The position numbers and the translations under genes are program-made. Of a stretch of 64,000 nt of DNA, positions 16,935 through 26,141 are shown in pieces; position 1 is the first letter of the stretch; every line of letters starts with the position of its first letter. The DNA is from Streptomyces pyxinae. Lineage in GTDB: Bacteria; Actinomycetota; Actinomycetes; Streptomycetales; Streptomycetaceae. Where the stretch lies: contig NZ_JANUGQ010000002.1 of NCBI RefSeq assembly GCF_024756275.1, forward strand, positions 62,001 through 126,000, read 5' to 3'. The notes under the pieces were generated by a model. The model had not been told where the DNA came from. It was given only the letters and a program-made list of their open reading frames with translations, and did not search any database.

Positions 16935-16945
16935 CACAAGTGCGC
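16935..16945. repeat. Copy 2 of an 11-bp direct repeat
   Basis: CACAAGTGCGC, identical to 16124-16134, located just upstream of the AT-ACP start codon. Confidence 0.3.
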
Positions 16946-16981
16946 TGCCTGACAGGGTGCGTCGAAAGGATGGAACACCGC

Positions 16982-18412
16982 ATGGACCACCAGGTTGCTT
17001 TTCTCTTTCCGGGTGTGACGCAGTACGCACCGCAAGGGTTCGCCGACCTGTGCCGCACCCGCTCCGAGGCCATGGATGTGCTGCGCCGCGTCGACGCCGT
17101 CGCACGCTCCTGCGACCTGCCATCTCTGGAGAACGTAGCCCTCTGCGACCCGCCGACCACCCTGGCGCAACTGGAGGACAAGGAGCCGGCCGTGCTGCCG
17201 CTCCTGCAGTACGCACTGGCCCTCGCCACCGCCGATGGCTTGCGTTCTGCCGGAATAGAGCCGCACGCAGTGGCCGGCCACAGCTTCGGAGAGCTCTCGG
17301 CCTTCGTCTGCGCGGGAATCCTGAGCGTGGAGGACGGAGTGCGCGTGATCTGCCTGCGCATGCGCGCCATCGGAACGACGAGGGGCCGCGGCGGCATGCT
17401 CGCCGTGCAGGCCGCACCGCCGCGGGTGGAGCACCTGCTGCGGGCCGTCGCGTCGCCCACGCTGGCCGTCGCGTGCGTCAACACCCCCCGTCAAAGCGTG
17501 GTCAGCGGAACCTCGTCCGAACTCGACCACGTCGAAAGACTCGCCGCGGCCCTCGACTGGCAGACCGTCCGCCTGAGTTCGCCCTATCCCTACCACAGCC
17601 GTCTGCTGGCGGGGCTGGTCACTCCGCTGCGCGAAGCGCTGCAGGAGGCAGGGGTCAGGGCTCAGGCCCTCACGACGCCCACGCGATGCGTGTTCCACGA
17701 CCGGTGGCACGACGACTCCGACGACCTGCTGACCCACATCGCCGAGATGCTGATCCGCCCGGTCCGCTTCGTCGACTGCGTGCGGTCCCTGTACGACGAG
17801 GGCATCACCCACGTCGTCGAGTGTGGTACCGGCGACACCTTGACGCGCTTCGTCGAGGCGAACATCCCGCGTGTCCAGGTCGTCGTCCCGTTGCCGGACA
17901 ACACCGCCACGCCAGACTTCGCCCGGCTCGCAGCCGGTCTGCGGACCCCGGGCGGCGGTGCGGCCACGGCCCGGCTCCCCCCAGTCCCGGCCCGCGACTC
18001 CGTCACCGGTCCGGCACCTTCGGCGCCCACATCGCAGCGGAAGAGCTCCGCCGATGAGCCGGCCGCCGCCCCCACCCCGGCACCGGGGCCGACACCGCGG
18101 AACGCCCCCGAAGGCGCGGCTCCGTCGGGTGCCGCGGCCGAGGGGAAGCAGGACCGCCAGAGGGTGGTGGCCGTCCTCGGGGACCTGTACGCGGAGATCA
18201 CCGGCTATCCCGCGGACGTGTTCACCGAAGACGCGCACGTCGAGGTCGAGCTGGGTATCGACTCGCTGCGCCAGACCCGCATGCTGGCCGCGGTAGCCGA
18301 GAAGTTCGCTGTGCCGCTACTGGCATCCGGGGTTCGTATCAAGGACTTCCCCACGATCGGCCACATCGCCGACGCCGTCGTCGAGCACACGTCCCCCGCA
18401 GCCGCTTCCTGA
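16982..18412 (+). CDS. Stand-alone acyltransferase-ACP protein of the polyketide locus
   Basis: 476 residues. Residues 5-310 are a malonyl/acyl-CoA:ACP transacylase domain: the FLFPG start, the nucleophile motif GHSFG with Ser101, and a YPYHS segment carrying the catalytic histidine. A Pro/Ala linker (about 315-385) leads to an acyl carrier protein with phosphopantetheine site GIDSL, Ser428. It should load an extender unit onto its own ACP and present it to the ketosynthase encoded next. The YPYHS specificity position differs from the usual HAFH and YASH motifs, so the extender cannot be predicted. ATG 16982 was chosen over 16970 for spacing from AAAGGATGG. Confidence 0.88.
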   Translation: MDHQVAFLFPGVTQYAPQGFADLCRTRSEAMDVLRRVDAVARSCDLPSLENVALCDPPTTLAQLEDKEPAVLPLLQYALALATADGLRSAGIEPHAVAGHSFGELSAFVCAGILSVEDGVRVICLRMRAIGTTRGRGGMLAVQAAPPRVEHLLRAVASPTLAVACVNTPRQSVVSGTSSELDHVERLAAALDWQTVRLSSPYPYHSRLLAGLVTPLREALQEAGVRAQALTTPTRCVFHDRWHDDSDDLLTHIAEMLIRPVRFVDCVRSLYDEGITHVVECGTGDTLTRFVEANIPRVQVVVPLPDNTATPDFARLAAGLRTPGGGAATARLPPVPARDSVTGPAPSAPTSQRKSSADEPAAAPTPAPGPTPRNAPEGAAPSGAAAEGKQDRQRVVAVLGDLYAEITGYPADVFTEDAHVEVELGIDSLRQTRMLAAVAEKFAVPLLASGVRIKDFPTIGHIADAVVEHTSPAAAS

Positions 18413-18443
18413 ACCCCGGCCCCCATCAGAAAAGGCTTCCGCG

Positions 18444-21400
18444 ATGTCACAAAGCCGTAAGCCGACGCAGGCCAGACCCCCGGTCGCCCTCGTCGGCATG
18501 GGCCTGGCGCTGCCCAACGCCAGCAGTCCCGTCGAACTGTGGGACCTGCTGCACACCACGCGAGCCACGGTCAGTGAACCGACCCCACTGCGCATGAACC
18601 TCGACCACTTTCTGTCCTCGACACCCGCGGACGACAAACTGGGCGAACGCGTGGCCAGCTTCCTCAACGCCTTCACACCACACCCGCGGCTCATCGACGA
18701 CGTCAGGTCCGGTCGCTGGAGCCCGGCCTCCTCTGCCCCCGCGTCCTGGCTGCGCCACTGTGCCTTCCAGGCGCTCGACGGCGTATACGTCGGCACCGGG
18801 GACCGTTCCCTTGCCGCCATCGCCCTTTCCGCGGACACCGTGCAGGACTTCGAGCGGGACTCCATCGCCATCGGCATGCGTGAACGCATGGCCGAGGCGG
18901 TCGAGAAGCAGGGTTCGCCCGCCGCCGAGCGGGCGATCTGGACACTGGGCGAGGAACTGGATCGCCGCTACGCACAGGCGGACAGGACCGGCATCGGCCG
19001 TACCCCCGACGCGCTGTGCCGCCAGGCCCTGTCCGGGGTGATACCCCACATCGACGAGCTCGCCGTCGTCACGGCAACCTGCGCCTCCGGGCTGGCCACC
19101 GTGAACCTGGCCGTACGCCAACTGCGCGACGGGGTCTGCGACGTGGCCCTGTGCGCGGCGCTGCACGAGCTGACCCCGCGGCTCATGGTGACCCTGCGGC
19201 AGGCCGGAGTGCTCTCACCGTCGCACCAGGTGCGTCCCTTCGACCAGAACGCCGACGGCACCGTGTTCGGTGACGGTGCCGTCGTTCTGGTTCTGAAGAC
19301 GCTGGAGCGCGCCCAGCAAGACCGGGACACTGTTCTGGCCGTGGTCGCCGGCTACGGCGAGGCGTCCGACGGCCGCGGCAAGTCCATCAGCGCCCCCAAC
19401 CCGCTGGGTCAGCGGCGCGCGGTGGAACGGGCCTGGCGGACCGCCGGCATCTCCGGCTCCGACCTCGGGCTACTGATCGCGCACGGGACCGGAACCCGCA
19501 CGGGAGACCCGGTGGAGCTCGGAGCTCTGGAGATGGCGCTCGACGGGGGAGCCTGGCCGCCGATCGTCACGAACAAGGCGTGGACCGGTCACACCGGTAC
19601 CACCAGTGGTTTGGTGTCCGTCGTGCATGCGGCACTCGCCCTGCGGCAGGAGGAGATACCCGCCCAGCGCTTCTTCGGCGGGCTGGCCGACGATCTCGAG
19701 CTCGACACCAGGCCCGAGGTTCCCACCGGCGACACCCCCTGGCCCGCGGGCGCCGATCCGCGCCTGGTGGGCATCTCCTCCTTCGGCATGGGAGGCGCGA
19801 ACGCCCATCTGGTACTGACGGACTCCACCACGCCTGCCGAGGACAGCGATCCGGCCCCCACCGAAGACGTCGTCCTGGTCGGTTGGAGCAGCGCGTTTCC
19901 CGGTGACTTCGGTCACCAGAGCGCCACGGACTGGATCGCCCACGGAGGCAAACCTCCGGCCCCCCGCTTCGGTGACGACTTCCCCATGCCCGACTTCCGC
20001 GAGCTGCGGATCCCGCCGTCCATCCTCGACACGATGGACCGCACCGAGATCATGGCCCTGCGCATGGTGCGCGACCTCATGAATCGGCTCGGCACCGACG
20101 GCGAGGATCTGCGTGAGCGCACCGGGGTTCTCATCGCGCACGTCGGCCACACCCAGGCCGCCGCGAACCACATGCTGCGCTGCTATGTGGACGACAGCGC
20201 ACAGGCGTTCACCCACCGCGACGACGACGCGGACGTCACCGCCGCCATCCGCGACGCGCATGCCTCCGTCGCTGAAACTCTGCGCACCACGGTCGCTCCG
20301 GCCAGCAGTGACACCATCGGCACCAGTGTCATCGCGAGCCTCATCGCCGGCTGGACCACGAACTATTTCGACCTGCATGGACCGCATCTGGCCGTCGAAA
20401 CCGGTGTCGACGCCGGACTGTCCGCCCTGCATGTCGCGGAACAGTATCTGCGCCACAACGACGCGGACCTGCTGTTCGTGGCCGGCCTCAACGCCCACTC
20501 CGGCCTACGGATGGACCACAGCACCGGCACCGCGAAGGCCGGCCGACGCGCAGCGGACGGCGGCATCACCGTCGCCCTTGCCCGCCGCTCCGTCGCCGAA
20601 CGCGAAAACCTGCCCGTCCTCGCCACACTGAGCGCCGGCCCCAGCAGCCGGAGTCCCGTGTCCGCCACCCCCGCCTGGCAAACGGCGCCACTGGCCGGCA
20701 GCGAGCTGACCTACCTCGGTGCCGACGGCCTGCTGGCCTGCCTCAACGCAGCCCTCACAGCCAGCACTCCCGCGCACATCGCTCCCCAGTTCTCCAGCGG
20801 CCCCTACGCCACCATCAGCCCCTCCGGCGACGAACCCGACGCCGCAGACACCGACAGCGACGAACAGGAGACAGCCCCCGGCCGCCCGCGCCCCGAAGGC
20901 TCATCGGCAGTACTGCACTGCGACAGCGTCATCGTCTCGCGCCAGCACCCTCAGTGGACCGAGGTTCCCGTTCTCGACCAGGGCGCCGCAGCACGCACGC
21001 AGCAGCCGATACCGCCCGACACCCTCATCGTCACCGACATCCCGCAGACCGTCATCGAGCTGGACCTGCCCGACTCCGCCCGGATCTGGAGCACCACCGA
21101 CCTCACGGGCAACCACCCGCACCTGCACGTCGTCGACCCGGCAGACCTCGACGCCGCACGCGCCGCACTGCCCGCCGGCATCCGGCACCTGCGCGTCATC
21201 ACCACCCTGACCGACCTCGACCCCGCCTCGGAAGCAGACCGGCTCGAACGCGTACTGACGCTGCACGACCTCACCTTCGGCGCCCTGCAGACCCTCAACG
21301 ACATGCTGACTGCCGGCGCGACCGCGGCGGCGCTCCTTCTCAACGCCGTGCGCCACGACATCCCTCACCCCGCTGCGCACCTGTTCAACGGCCTGTTGAA

Positions 21401-23438
21401 AACCCTGGCCGTCGAAGCGCCCGCAGCCTCCGCCTGGACGGTGGCCACCCACAGTCAGAACCTGCCCGAAGCCCTCACCCAGCTCAATGAAGAGGCACAG
21501 GCGGATCACCCGTTGGGCATCACGGTGCGCGCCCCGCACGGACGGCGTTTCTGCTACGCGCTCCAGCCACTGGACCCCGAACCCCCGCACACCCCGGCCT
21601 CCGCCGCCGTGGACGACACCCTCGGCACCGACAGCGTCGTCGTCGTGTGCGGCGGAGCCACCGGCATCACCGGTGAGATCATGACCGCGGTGGCCCGGCA
21701 CTGCTCTCCCACGATCTACCTGCTGGGCCGCACCCCCGCACCGGCCGGCGGCAGCGCCGACCTCCTGGTCGCCCCACCGGACAAGCCGACCTTCCTCGCC
21801 CAGCAGCGCGCCGAACGCCCCGGGGCGACAATGGCCGGGTTGCTGCGCGACCACAGCCGGCTGTCCAAGCAGTACGACATCGCCCTCCAACTGGCCGGAC
21901 TGCGCGACCACAGCGGCAGCGACCGGGTGCACTACCTGGCCTGCGACCTCACCGACGCGGCATCGGTGAATGACACCATCGCCACCATCCAGCGCCGGCA
22001 CGGCGGCATCGACCTCCTCATCCACGCTGCCTCCGCCGCCCGGCCCGGATCACTCGCCAACAAACGGCTCACGGACTTCCGGCGAGGTCGCGACACCAAG
22101 GTCCGCGGCTACCTGAACCTCCGGGCGGCCACCGCGGACAACCCCCCACGCCTGTGGTGCAACTTCGGCTCTTTCATCGGCTTCGCTGGCTGGCCCGGAG
22201 AAGCCGACTACGCCTCCGCCAACGACTTCCTCTCCGGAGCCGCCCGCTGGTCCCGCGCCATCGAAGACCGCAGTGAATACACCATCAACTGGACCGCCTG
22301 GGCAGAAGTCGGTATCGCCGCCGACAACGACGTTCGCACAGCCATGCAACAGCTCGGCATCGACGAGTTCATGACACCCGATGAAGGCGTGCTGTGGTTC
22401 TTCCGGGCCCTGCAGGACGGCAGCCGGCCACCCGTGATCGTGCACCTGCCCGCCTCCGAAATGCGCTGGCTCCTGCGCGAAGCCCCCACCCTGTCGTCCA
22501 CCCGCGCCGACGCGAATGTTCCCGCCACCCCGGCGACACCCGTCACCGCCACGCGGACCTTCGCCCTCGACCGCGACCGAGACCTCGCCCACCACATGAT
22601 CCGCGGCCGCCCGCTGGCCCCCTCCACCGTCGTCATGGACATGGCCTTTCGGGCCGCCCGGGAAGCCATCCCCGACCTCAGACCCACCGGTCTGCGCGAC
22701 CTTGAACTGGACGAACCCGTCATCGTGCTGCCCCACCGCACAAAAATCCTCAACTCGACGATCACCCGCGTCCAACGCGATCACGACCAAGCCACCCTCC
22801 ACTTCGAAGTGACCTCCGACCTGACCCATCCCGCCACCGGCCGGCCACTGCGCCGGCAGACCCACGGCACCGGCACCGTCGTGATGTCCGCCGACCCACC
22901 CCCGCCGCCCGCCTGGCAGCCCCCCGACCCGGCGCCACAACAGCCCGTGCCCAACCCCATCCACACGCCCAACCCCGTCTCCTACGTCAGCGGTCCCTTC
23001 GTCTGCACCTCCGATCACCGCTCCGACACCCACGGAGCCTCCTCCACCATCAACGCCCCCCAACCCCAGTGGAAGGACTCCTTCGCCAGCTATACCGTGC
23101 CGGTCCGCCTGCTCCAGGGCTTGCTGGAGATGACCTACCTCGCCCGGGCAACCGCGAGCGACATCCCCCTGCTCCTCCTGCAGCACATCCAGCACATCGA
23201 CTTCTACACCGACGCCGGCGAGGACGCCCTCCTGGAATCCAACGCCACGGGACTGCGCGTCTTCGCCACACCCGGGGGCGACACCATCACCGTCGTCAGC
23301 GAAACCGGCACCGTCCTGGCACAAGTACGCGGTGCGGGAGGCACACACATAGGCGACTTCAGCCGCGACACCACCGCCATCACCGAACACCACGGACACC
23401 GCGCCGACACCTCCTCGTCCGCCAAGGCCGCACCATGA
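18444..23438 (+). CDS. Iterative PKS/PUFA-like synthase: KS, inactive KS, KR, DH
   Basis: 1664 residues. Domains in order: ketosynthase, about 10-455, with the full triad (Cys213 in ATCASGL, His347 in AHGTGT, His383 in WTGHTG) and SDGRGKSISAPNP as in PUFA and heterocyst-glycolipid synthases; a second KS fold, about 470-760, with Val655 (GVDAGL) in place of the cysteine, like a chain-length-factor domain; ketoreductase, about 860-1320, with GGATGITG at 1070-1077, Ser1243, Tyr1256 and Asn1260 intact; double-hotdog dehydratase, about 1360-1640, with His1384xxxGxxxxP, but at the expected aspartate the sequence reads LLQGLLE (Gln1558), so dehydration is doubtful. No AT, ACP, ER or TE is present; the AT-ACP is supplied by the upstream gene, 31 bases away. 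AAAGG precedes ATG 18444. Confidence 0.85.
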   Translation: MSQSRKPTQARPPVALVGMGLALPNASSPVELWDLLHTTRATVSEPTPLRMNLDHFLSSTPADDKLGERVASFLNAFTPHPRLIDDVRSGRWSPASSAPASWLRHCAFQALDGVYVGTGDRSLAAIALSADTVQDFERDSIAIGMRERMAEAVEKQGSPAAERAIWTLGEELDRRYAQADRTGIGRTPDALCRQALSGVIPHIDELAVVTATCASGLATVNLAVRQLRDGVCDVALCAALHELTPRLMVTLRQAGVLSPSHQVRPFDQNADGTVFGDGAVVLVLKTLERAQQDRDTVLAVVAGYGEASDGRGKSISAPNPLGQRRAVERAWRTAGISGSDLGLLIAHGTGTRTGDPVELGALEMALDGGAWPPIVTNKAWTGHTGTTSGLVSVVHAALALRQEEIPAQRFFGGLADDLELDTRPEVPTGDTPWPAGADPRLVGISSFGMGGANAHLVLTDSTTPAEDSDPAPTEDVVLVGWSSAFPGDFGHQSATDWIAHGGKPPAPRFGDDFPMPDFRELRIPPSILDTMDRTEIMALRMVRDLMNRLGTDGEDLRERTGVLIAHVGHTQAAANHMLRCYVDDSAQAFTHRDDDADVTAAIRDAHASVAETLRTTVAPASSDTIGTSVIASLIAGWTTNYFDLHGPHLAVETGVDAGLSALHVAEQYLRHNDADLLFVAGLNAHSGLRMDHSTGTAKAGRRAADGGITVALARRSVAERENLPVLATLSAGPSSRSPVSATPAWQTAPLAGSELTYLGADGLLACLNAALTASTPAHIAPQFSSGPYATISPSGDEPDAADTDSDEQETAPGRPRPEGSSAVLHCDSVIVSRQHPQWTEVPVLDQGAAARTQQPIPPDTLIVTDIPQTVIELDLPDSARIWSTTDLTGNHPHLHVVDPADLDAARAALPAGIRHLRVITTLTDLDPASEADRLERVLTLHDLTFGALQTLNDMLTAGATAAALLLNAVRHDIPHPAAHLFNGLLKTLAVEAPAASAWTVATHSQNLPEALTQLNEEAQADHPLGITVRAPHGRRFCYALQPLDPEPPHTPASAAVDDTLGTDSVVVVCGGATGITGEIMTAVARHCSPTIYLLGRTPAPAGGSADLLVAPPDKPTFLAQQRAERPGATMAGLLRDHSRLSKQYDIALQLAGLRDHSGSDRVHYLACDLTDAASVNDTIATIQRRHGGIDLLIHAASAARPGSLANKRLTDFRRGRDTKVRGYLNLRAATADNPPRLWCNFGSFIGFAGWPGEADYASANDFLSGAARWSRAIEDRSEYTINWTAWAEVGIAADNDVRTAMQQLGIDEFMTPDEGVLWFFRALQDGSRPPVIVHLPASEMRWLLREAPTLSSTRADANVPATPATPVTATRTFALDRDRDLAHHMIRGRPLAPSTVVMDMAFRAAREAIPDLRPTGLRDLELDEPVIVLPHRTKILNSTITRVQRDHDQATLHFEVTSDLTHPATGRPLRRQTHGTGTVVMSADPPPPPAWQPPDPAPQQPVPNPIHTPNPVSYVSGPFVCTSDHRSDTHGASSTINAPQPQWKDSFASYTVPVRLLQGLLEMTYLARATASDIPLLLLQHIQHIDFYTDAGEDALLESNATGLRVFATPGGDTITVVSETGTVLAQVRGAGGTHIGDFSRDTTAITEHHGHRADTSSSAKAAP

Positions 23439-24235
23439 CACGGCGACTGGCGGACAAGGTCGCCGTCGTCACCGGCGCCGCCCGCGGCATCGGGCGTGCC
23501 ATCGCCCTCAGATTCACCGACGAAGGAGCCCACGTAGTCCTCGCCGACCGCGACGAGGACGCCGGCGCGCACACCGCCGCCGAAGCAGCGGGACTCTTCA
23601 TCCCCACCGACGTCACCGACCCACAGGCCGTCGAGCGCCTCTACACGCTCACCACCCGGAACTACGGACGCCTGGACATCGCCGTCAACAACGCGGGCAT
23701 CTGCCGGGCCGATGACGGCGACATCCTCGAGACCACCCTCGCGGCATGGGACGCGACCCTTGAGGTGAACCTGCGCTCCATGTTCCTGTGCTGCCGTTTC
23801 GCGCTGATGCACATGCGCCCCCGTGGCAGCGGAAACATCATCAACATGTCCTCTGCCGTCGCCTTGACCGGAACACCCGCCGCACCTGTCGCCTACACGG
23901 CCGGCAAAGGAGCACTCGTCGCCCTCACGCGACAGATGGCGGCGCGGTACGCGGGCGAAGGCATACGCGTCAACGCCCTCTGCCCCGGCCCGGTCGACAC
24001 CGCCCTGTTGGACGACCTCTTCGCCACCGACCCCCGGCGAGCCGTCGACCGCCTCATCGTCACCCCCATGCGCGGAGCGACCACCCCCGACGACATCGCC
24101 GCCGCGGCGGCATTCCTCGCCAGTGATGACGCCGCACGTATCACCGGCACAGCCCTCCCCGTCGACGGCGGACTGACCACGACACACGTCACAGGTCTGC
24201 CCGGGCCGCACCCCGCACCCGCACCACACCGGTGA
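23435..24235 (+). CDS. Short-chain dehydrogenase/3-oxoacyl-ACP reductase-like
   Basis: 266 residues; ATG 23435 overlaps the synthase stop as ATGA, so it is part of the same translation unit. Classical SDR: TGAARGIG cofactor motif, NNAG, catalytic Ser in NMSSAVAL, YTAGK with Tyr and Lys, and a PVDGG C-terminal signature. It probably reduces the carbonyl of the synthase product or a tailoring intermediate. The tail after VDGG is Pro/His-rich and likely disordered. Confidence 0.9.
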   Translation: MTRRLADKVAVVTGAARGIGRAIALRFTDEGAHVVLADRDEDAGAHTAAEAAGLFIPTDVTDPQAVERLYTLTTRNYGRLDIAVNNAGICRADDGDILETTLAAWDATLEVNLRSMFLCCRFALMHMRPRGSGNIINMSSAVALTGTPAAPVAYTAGKGALVALTRQMAARYAGEGIRVNALCPGPVDTALLDDLFATDPRRAVDRLIVTPMRGATTPDDIAAAAAFLASDDAARITGTALPVDGGLTTTHVTGLPGPHPAPAPHR

Positions 24236-24411
24236 CGCGCACGTCTCCGGAGAGCCGGAAGGGCATGGCCGGATCCTGTCGGTTCGCCGCGCCCCGGGCC
24301 ACGCCGGATTACGTCGACTTTCCAGCCGCGGAACGAGCCCGGCGGCGCCCGCGGCCGGGTGGTTCGGCACCGGTGCGCATAGCCGTCGCCGGACCGGGCA
24401 GAAGCTGAGCA

Positions 24412-24446
24412 GACCCCGCCGTGGCTCCCCCGTCCGCGGCGGGGTC
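24412..24446 (+). terminator. Terminator of the polyketide operon
   Basis: A 10-bp stem GACCCCGCCG/CGGCGGGGTC (24412-24421 with 24437-24446) in the convergent gap after the SDR gene. Confidence 0.6.
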
Positions 24447-24463
24447 GTACGCGTCCGTCACCG

Positions 24464-24501
24464 GCCCCCGAGGACCGGGGCCTTCGCCGGTCCTCGGGGG
24501 C
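24464..24501 (-). terminator. Strong hairpin, terminator of the opposite-strand sigma operon
   Basis: A perfect 15-bp stem (24464-24478 with 24487-24501) and 8-nt loop, 17 bases past the stop of the gene at 24519; it can act in both directions. Confidence 0.75.
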
Positions 24502-24518
24502 GGGCGAGTGGTGCGGGG

Positions 24519-25262
24519 TCAGCAGGGGGTGGAGCCGAGCCGGGTCAGCCGGCTGTCCGGCTGCGGGATCTCTCCGAAGTCCTCGTCCGCCCGGTCCACC
24601 GTCAGGCTGTTGATGACCGCCTCCAGCCGGGGTGGCAGCCCGAGCGGGCGGCCCTGCTGGCAGCGGCTGATCAGATCGTGCCGGACGTGCTCCGGAAGGA
24701 GCGGGTGCCGTCCGGTGGCGCGGTTCGCGCACGATCCGGGCAGCCGGCGGGCCTGGACCCGCCAGTGCCGGGCGTCGCGGTACTCGGCCTGCCGCTGGTG
24801 GATCAGGAAGCAGCAGAAGGCGGCGGTACGGCTGCCGGCTCCGGCGGCGAACTCGAACCAGAAGCGCGCCTCCTGCCCGTACCCGGCCAGATGCAGCAGA
24901 GCGGCGAAGACCAGGGCGCCCTCGGGCTGGATGTCGTCGTGGTCGAGCAGTCCGGCCAGGCTGACGTGCGCCTGCTGGGCGTCCACGATGAGCGCGACGG
25001 CCAGGTCCAGATCGTGCGCGGCCTGCTCATGGGCCGAGAAGAAGGGCGGCCGGGGAGCCGGCGGCCGCTCCGGCGCGCGCGGCTCCTGGAACTCCCGGGA
25101 CTCTCCGGAGCTTTCGCGTTCCCCGGCCTCCTCGGCCTCAGCCAGCCGGTACACCCGCTCAAGGGCCGCCTCGGTGTCGTAGTCGTCGTAGGTGTCGGCG
25201 AGGATCTCGGAATCGCCGAGCACGAGGTCGATCTGCTCGGGTCGGTCGTCGGTCGGGCGCAC
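24519..25262 (-). CDS. Hypothetical protein coupled to a sigma factor
   Basis: 247 residues from GTG 25262, which shares one base with the sigma stop (TAGTG). The first 80 residues are acidic and probably disordered. Residues 90-190 are helical with repeat-like pairs (ALVFAALLHLAGYGQEARFWFEFAAGAG), suggesting a TPR-like fold. No membrane segment. By position it may modulate the upstream sigma factor; the sequence does not match any anti-sigma family that I know. Confidence 0.7.
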   Translation of the reverse strand: MRPTDDRPEQIDLVLGDSEILADTYDDYDTEAALERVYRLAEAEEAGERESSGESREFQEPRAPERPPAPRPPFFSAHEQAAHDLDLAVALIVDAQQAHVSLAGLLDHDDIQPEGALVFAALLHLAGYGQEARFWFEFAAGAGSRTAAFCCFLIHQRQAEYRDARHWRVQARRLPGSCANRATGRHPLLPEHVRHDLISRCQQGRPLGLPPRLEAVINSLTVDRADEDFGEIPQPDSRLTRLGSTPC

Positions 25263-25852
25263 TACTGCTCCGCGTCGTGGTCGGGGTCGTGGTGGGGAAG
25301 GCCGAGCTCGGCGGCGATCTGGCGCCGCGCGTGCCGGACGTGGCTGCGGACGGTGGCCTTGTCGCAGCCGAGGTAGTCGGCGGTGGCGTCCTCCTCCATG
25401 CCGAGCATGAAGCGGAGGACGATGACGTCGTACCGGCGGTCCGGGAGCTTCGCGATGGCGGCGTACAGGCCGATCTCCTGGGGGAGTACGGTGAGGGCGT
25501 CCCGCATCTCGTGGATCCAGAGCCGCTGGAGCGCCTTGGTGAAGGCACCGGTGCCCACCACCTGCGGGGGAAGGCCCCGCTCGTCCAGCCACCGCTGCAC
25601 CTCCTCCCGGAGCGTCTTCCAGGCGTAGTCGGGCACCGAGGGCTGTTCCTGGACGTGTCCCCACCGGCGCTTCAGATCGGCGAAGACCCGGTCGACGACC
25701 TTCTCGGCCTCGCGCCCGGTGCCCATCTGAATGTGGGCGTACCGCATGTAGAGCTTGCGGTGGAACTCGTGGAACGCCTTGAAGGTCACGGTGTGATACG
25801 GCACCGTCCCGGGGCCGGCATGACCCCGCGGCCGGTTCGTTCGTGGTGCCAT
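25262..25852 (-). CDS. ECF-type RNA polymerase sigma factor
   Basis: 196 residues. Region 2 is divergent (FHEFHRKLYMRYAHIQMGT...AEKVVDRVFADLKRRW) but placed as in ECF factors; region 4 is clear (LPDRRYDVIVLRFMLGMEEDATADYLG, then KATVRSHVRHARRQIA). ATG 25852 overlaps the stop of a possible 35-codon leader ORF (TGATG), and the stop overlaps the next gene, so three frames may be translated in a chain. Confidence 0.85.
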   Translation of the reverse strand: MAPRTNRPRGHAGPGTVPYHTVTFKAFHEFHRKLYMRYAHIQMGTGREAEKVVDRVFADLKRRWGHVQEQPSVPDYAWKTLREEVQRWLDERGLPPQVVGTGAFTKALQRLWIHEMRDALTVLPQEIGLYAAIAKLPDRRYDVIVLRFMLGMEEDATADYLGCDKATVRSHVRHARRQIAAELGLPHHDPDHDAEQ

Positions 25853-25959
25853 CACCGGAGCTCACCCTCCCGGGCGGGTGAGGGCGAGCCGGCCGGCGTG
25901 CGCGGGGGTGCCGGGGGCGGTTGCCGGAGGTACGGGACCGGGCGCGGGTCCAGGTTCAC
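25852..25959 (-). CDS. Possible 35-aa leader peptide of the sigma operon
   Basis: A Pro-rich frame (VNLDPRPVPYLRQPPPAPP and onward) from GTG 25959, with AAGGAC upstream and strong G/C third positions, ending in TGA that overlaps the sigma ATG. The Pro-dense run could stall ribosomes and set sigma expression. Chance in high-GC DNA is possible. Confidence 0.33.
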   Translation of the reverse strand: MNLDPRPVPYLRQPPPAPPRTPAGSPSPAREGELR

Positions 25960-26111
25960 AAGTGCTGTCCTTGCTGAGCGCGCACCGCACCGCGCCACAA
26001 TGGGCGGTGTCGGTGGGGAAGTTGAGAACTCCCCATGCGTCAAGCGAAGCCGATGACCCGGGTTTCTGTGCAACCCGCGCCCGCTCTTTTTTGCTGAAAG
26101 TAATAATATGA

Positions 26112-26140
26112 CTACCGATTGGTAGCTTCCGTGAGGAAGC
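26112..26140. promoter_or_regulatory. Two adjacent inverted repeats after an AT-rich patch
   Basis: CTACC-gatt-GGTAG (26112-26125) is followed, sharing one base, by GCTTCC-gtga-GGAAGC (26125-26140). They lie beside an AT-rich stretch with possible promoter hexamers. A repressor operator or an RNA hairpin would both fit. Confidence 0.45.
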
Positions 26141-26141
26141 C

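Noticed and set aside
24236..24518. Possible small gene between the SDR and the sigma operon
   Set aside because: The region is occupied by two strong hairpins and has no coding bias.
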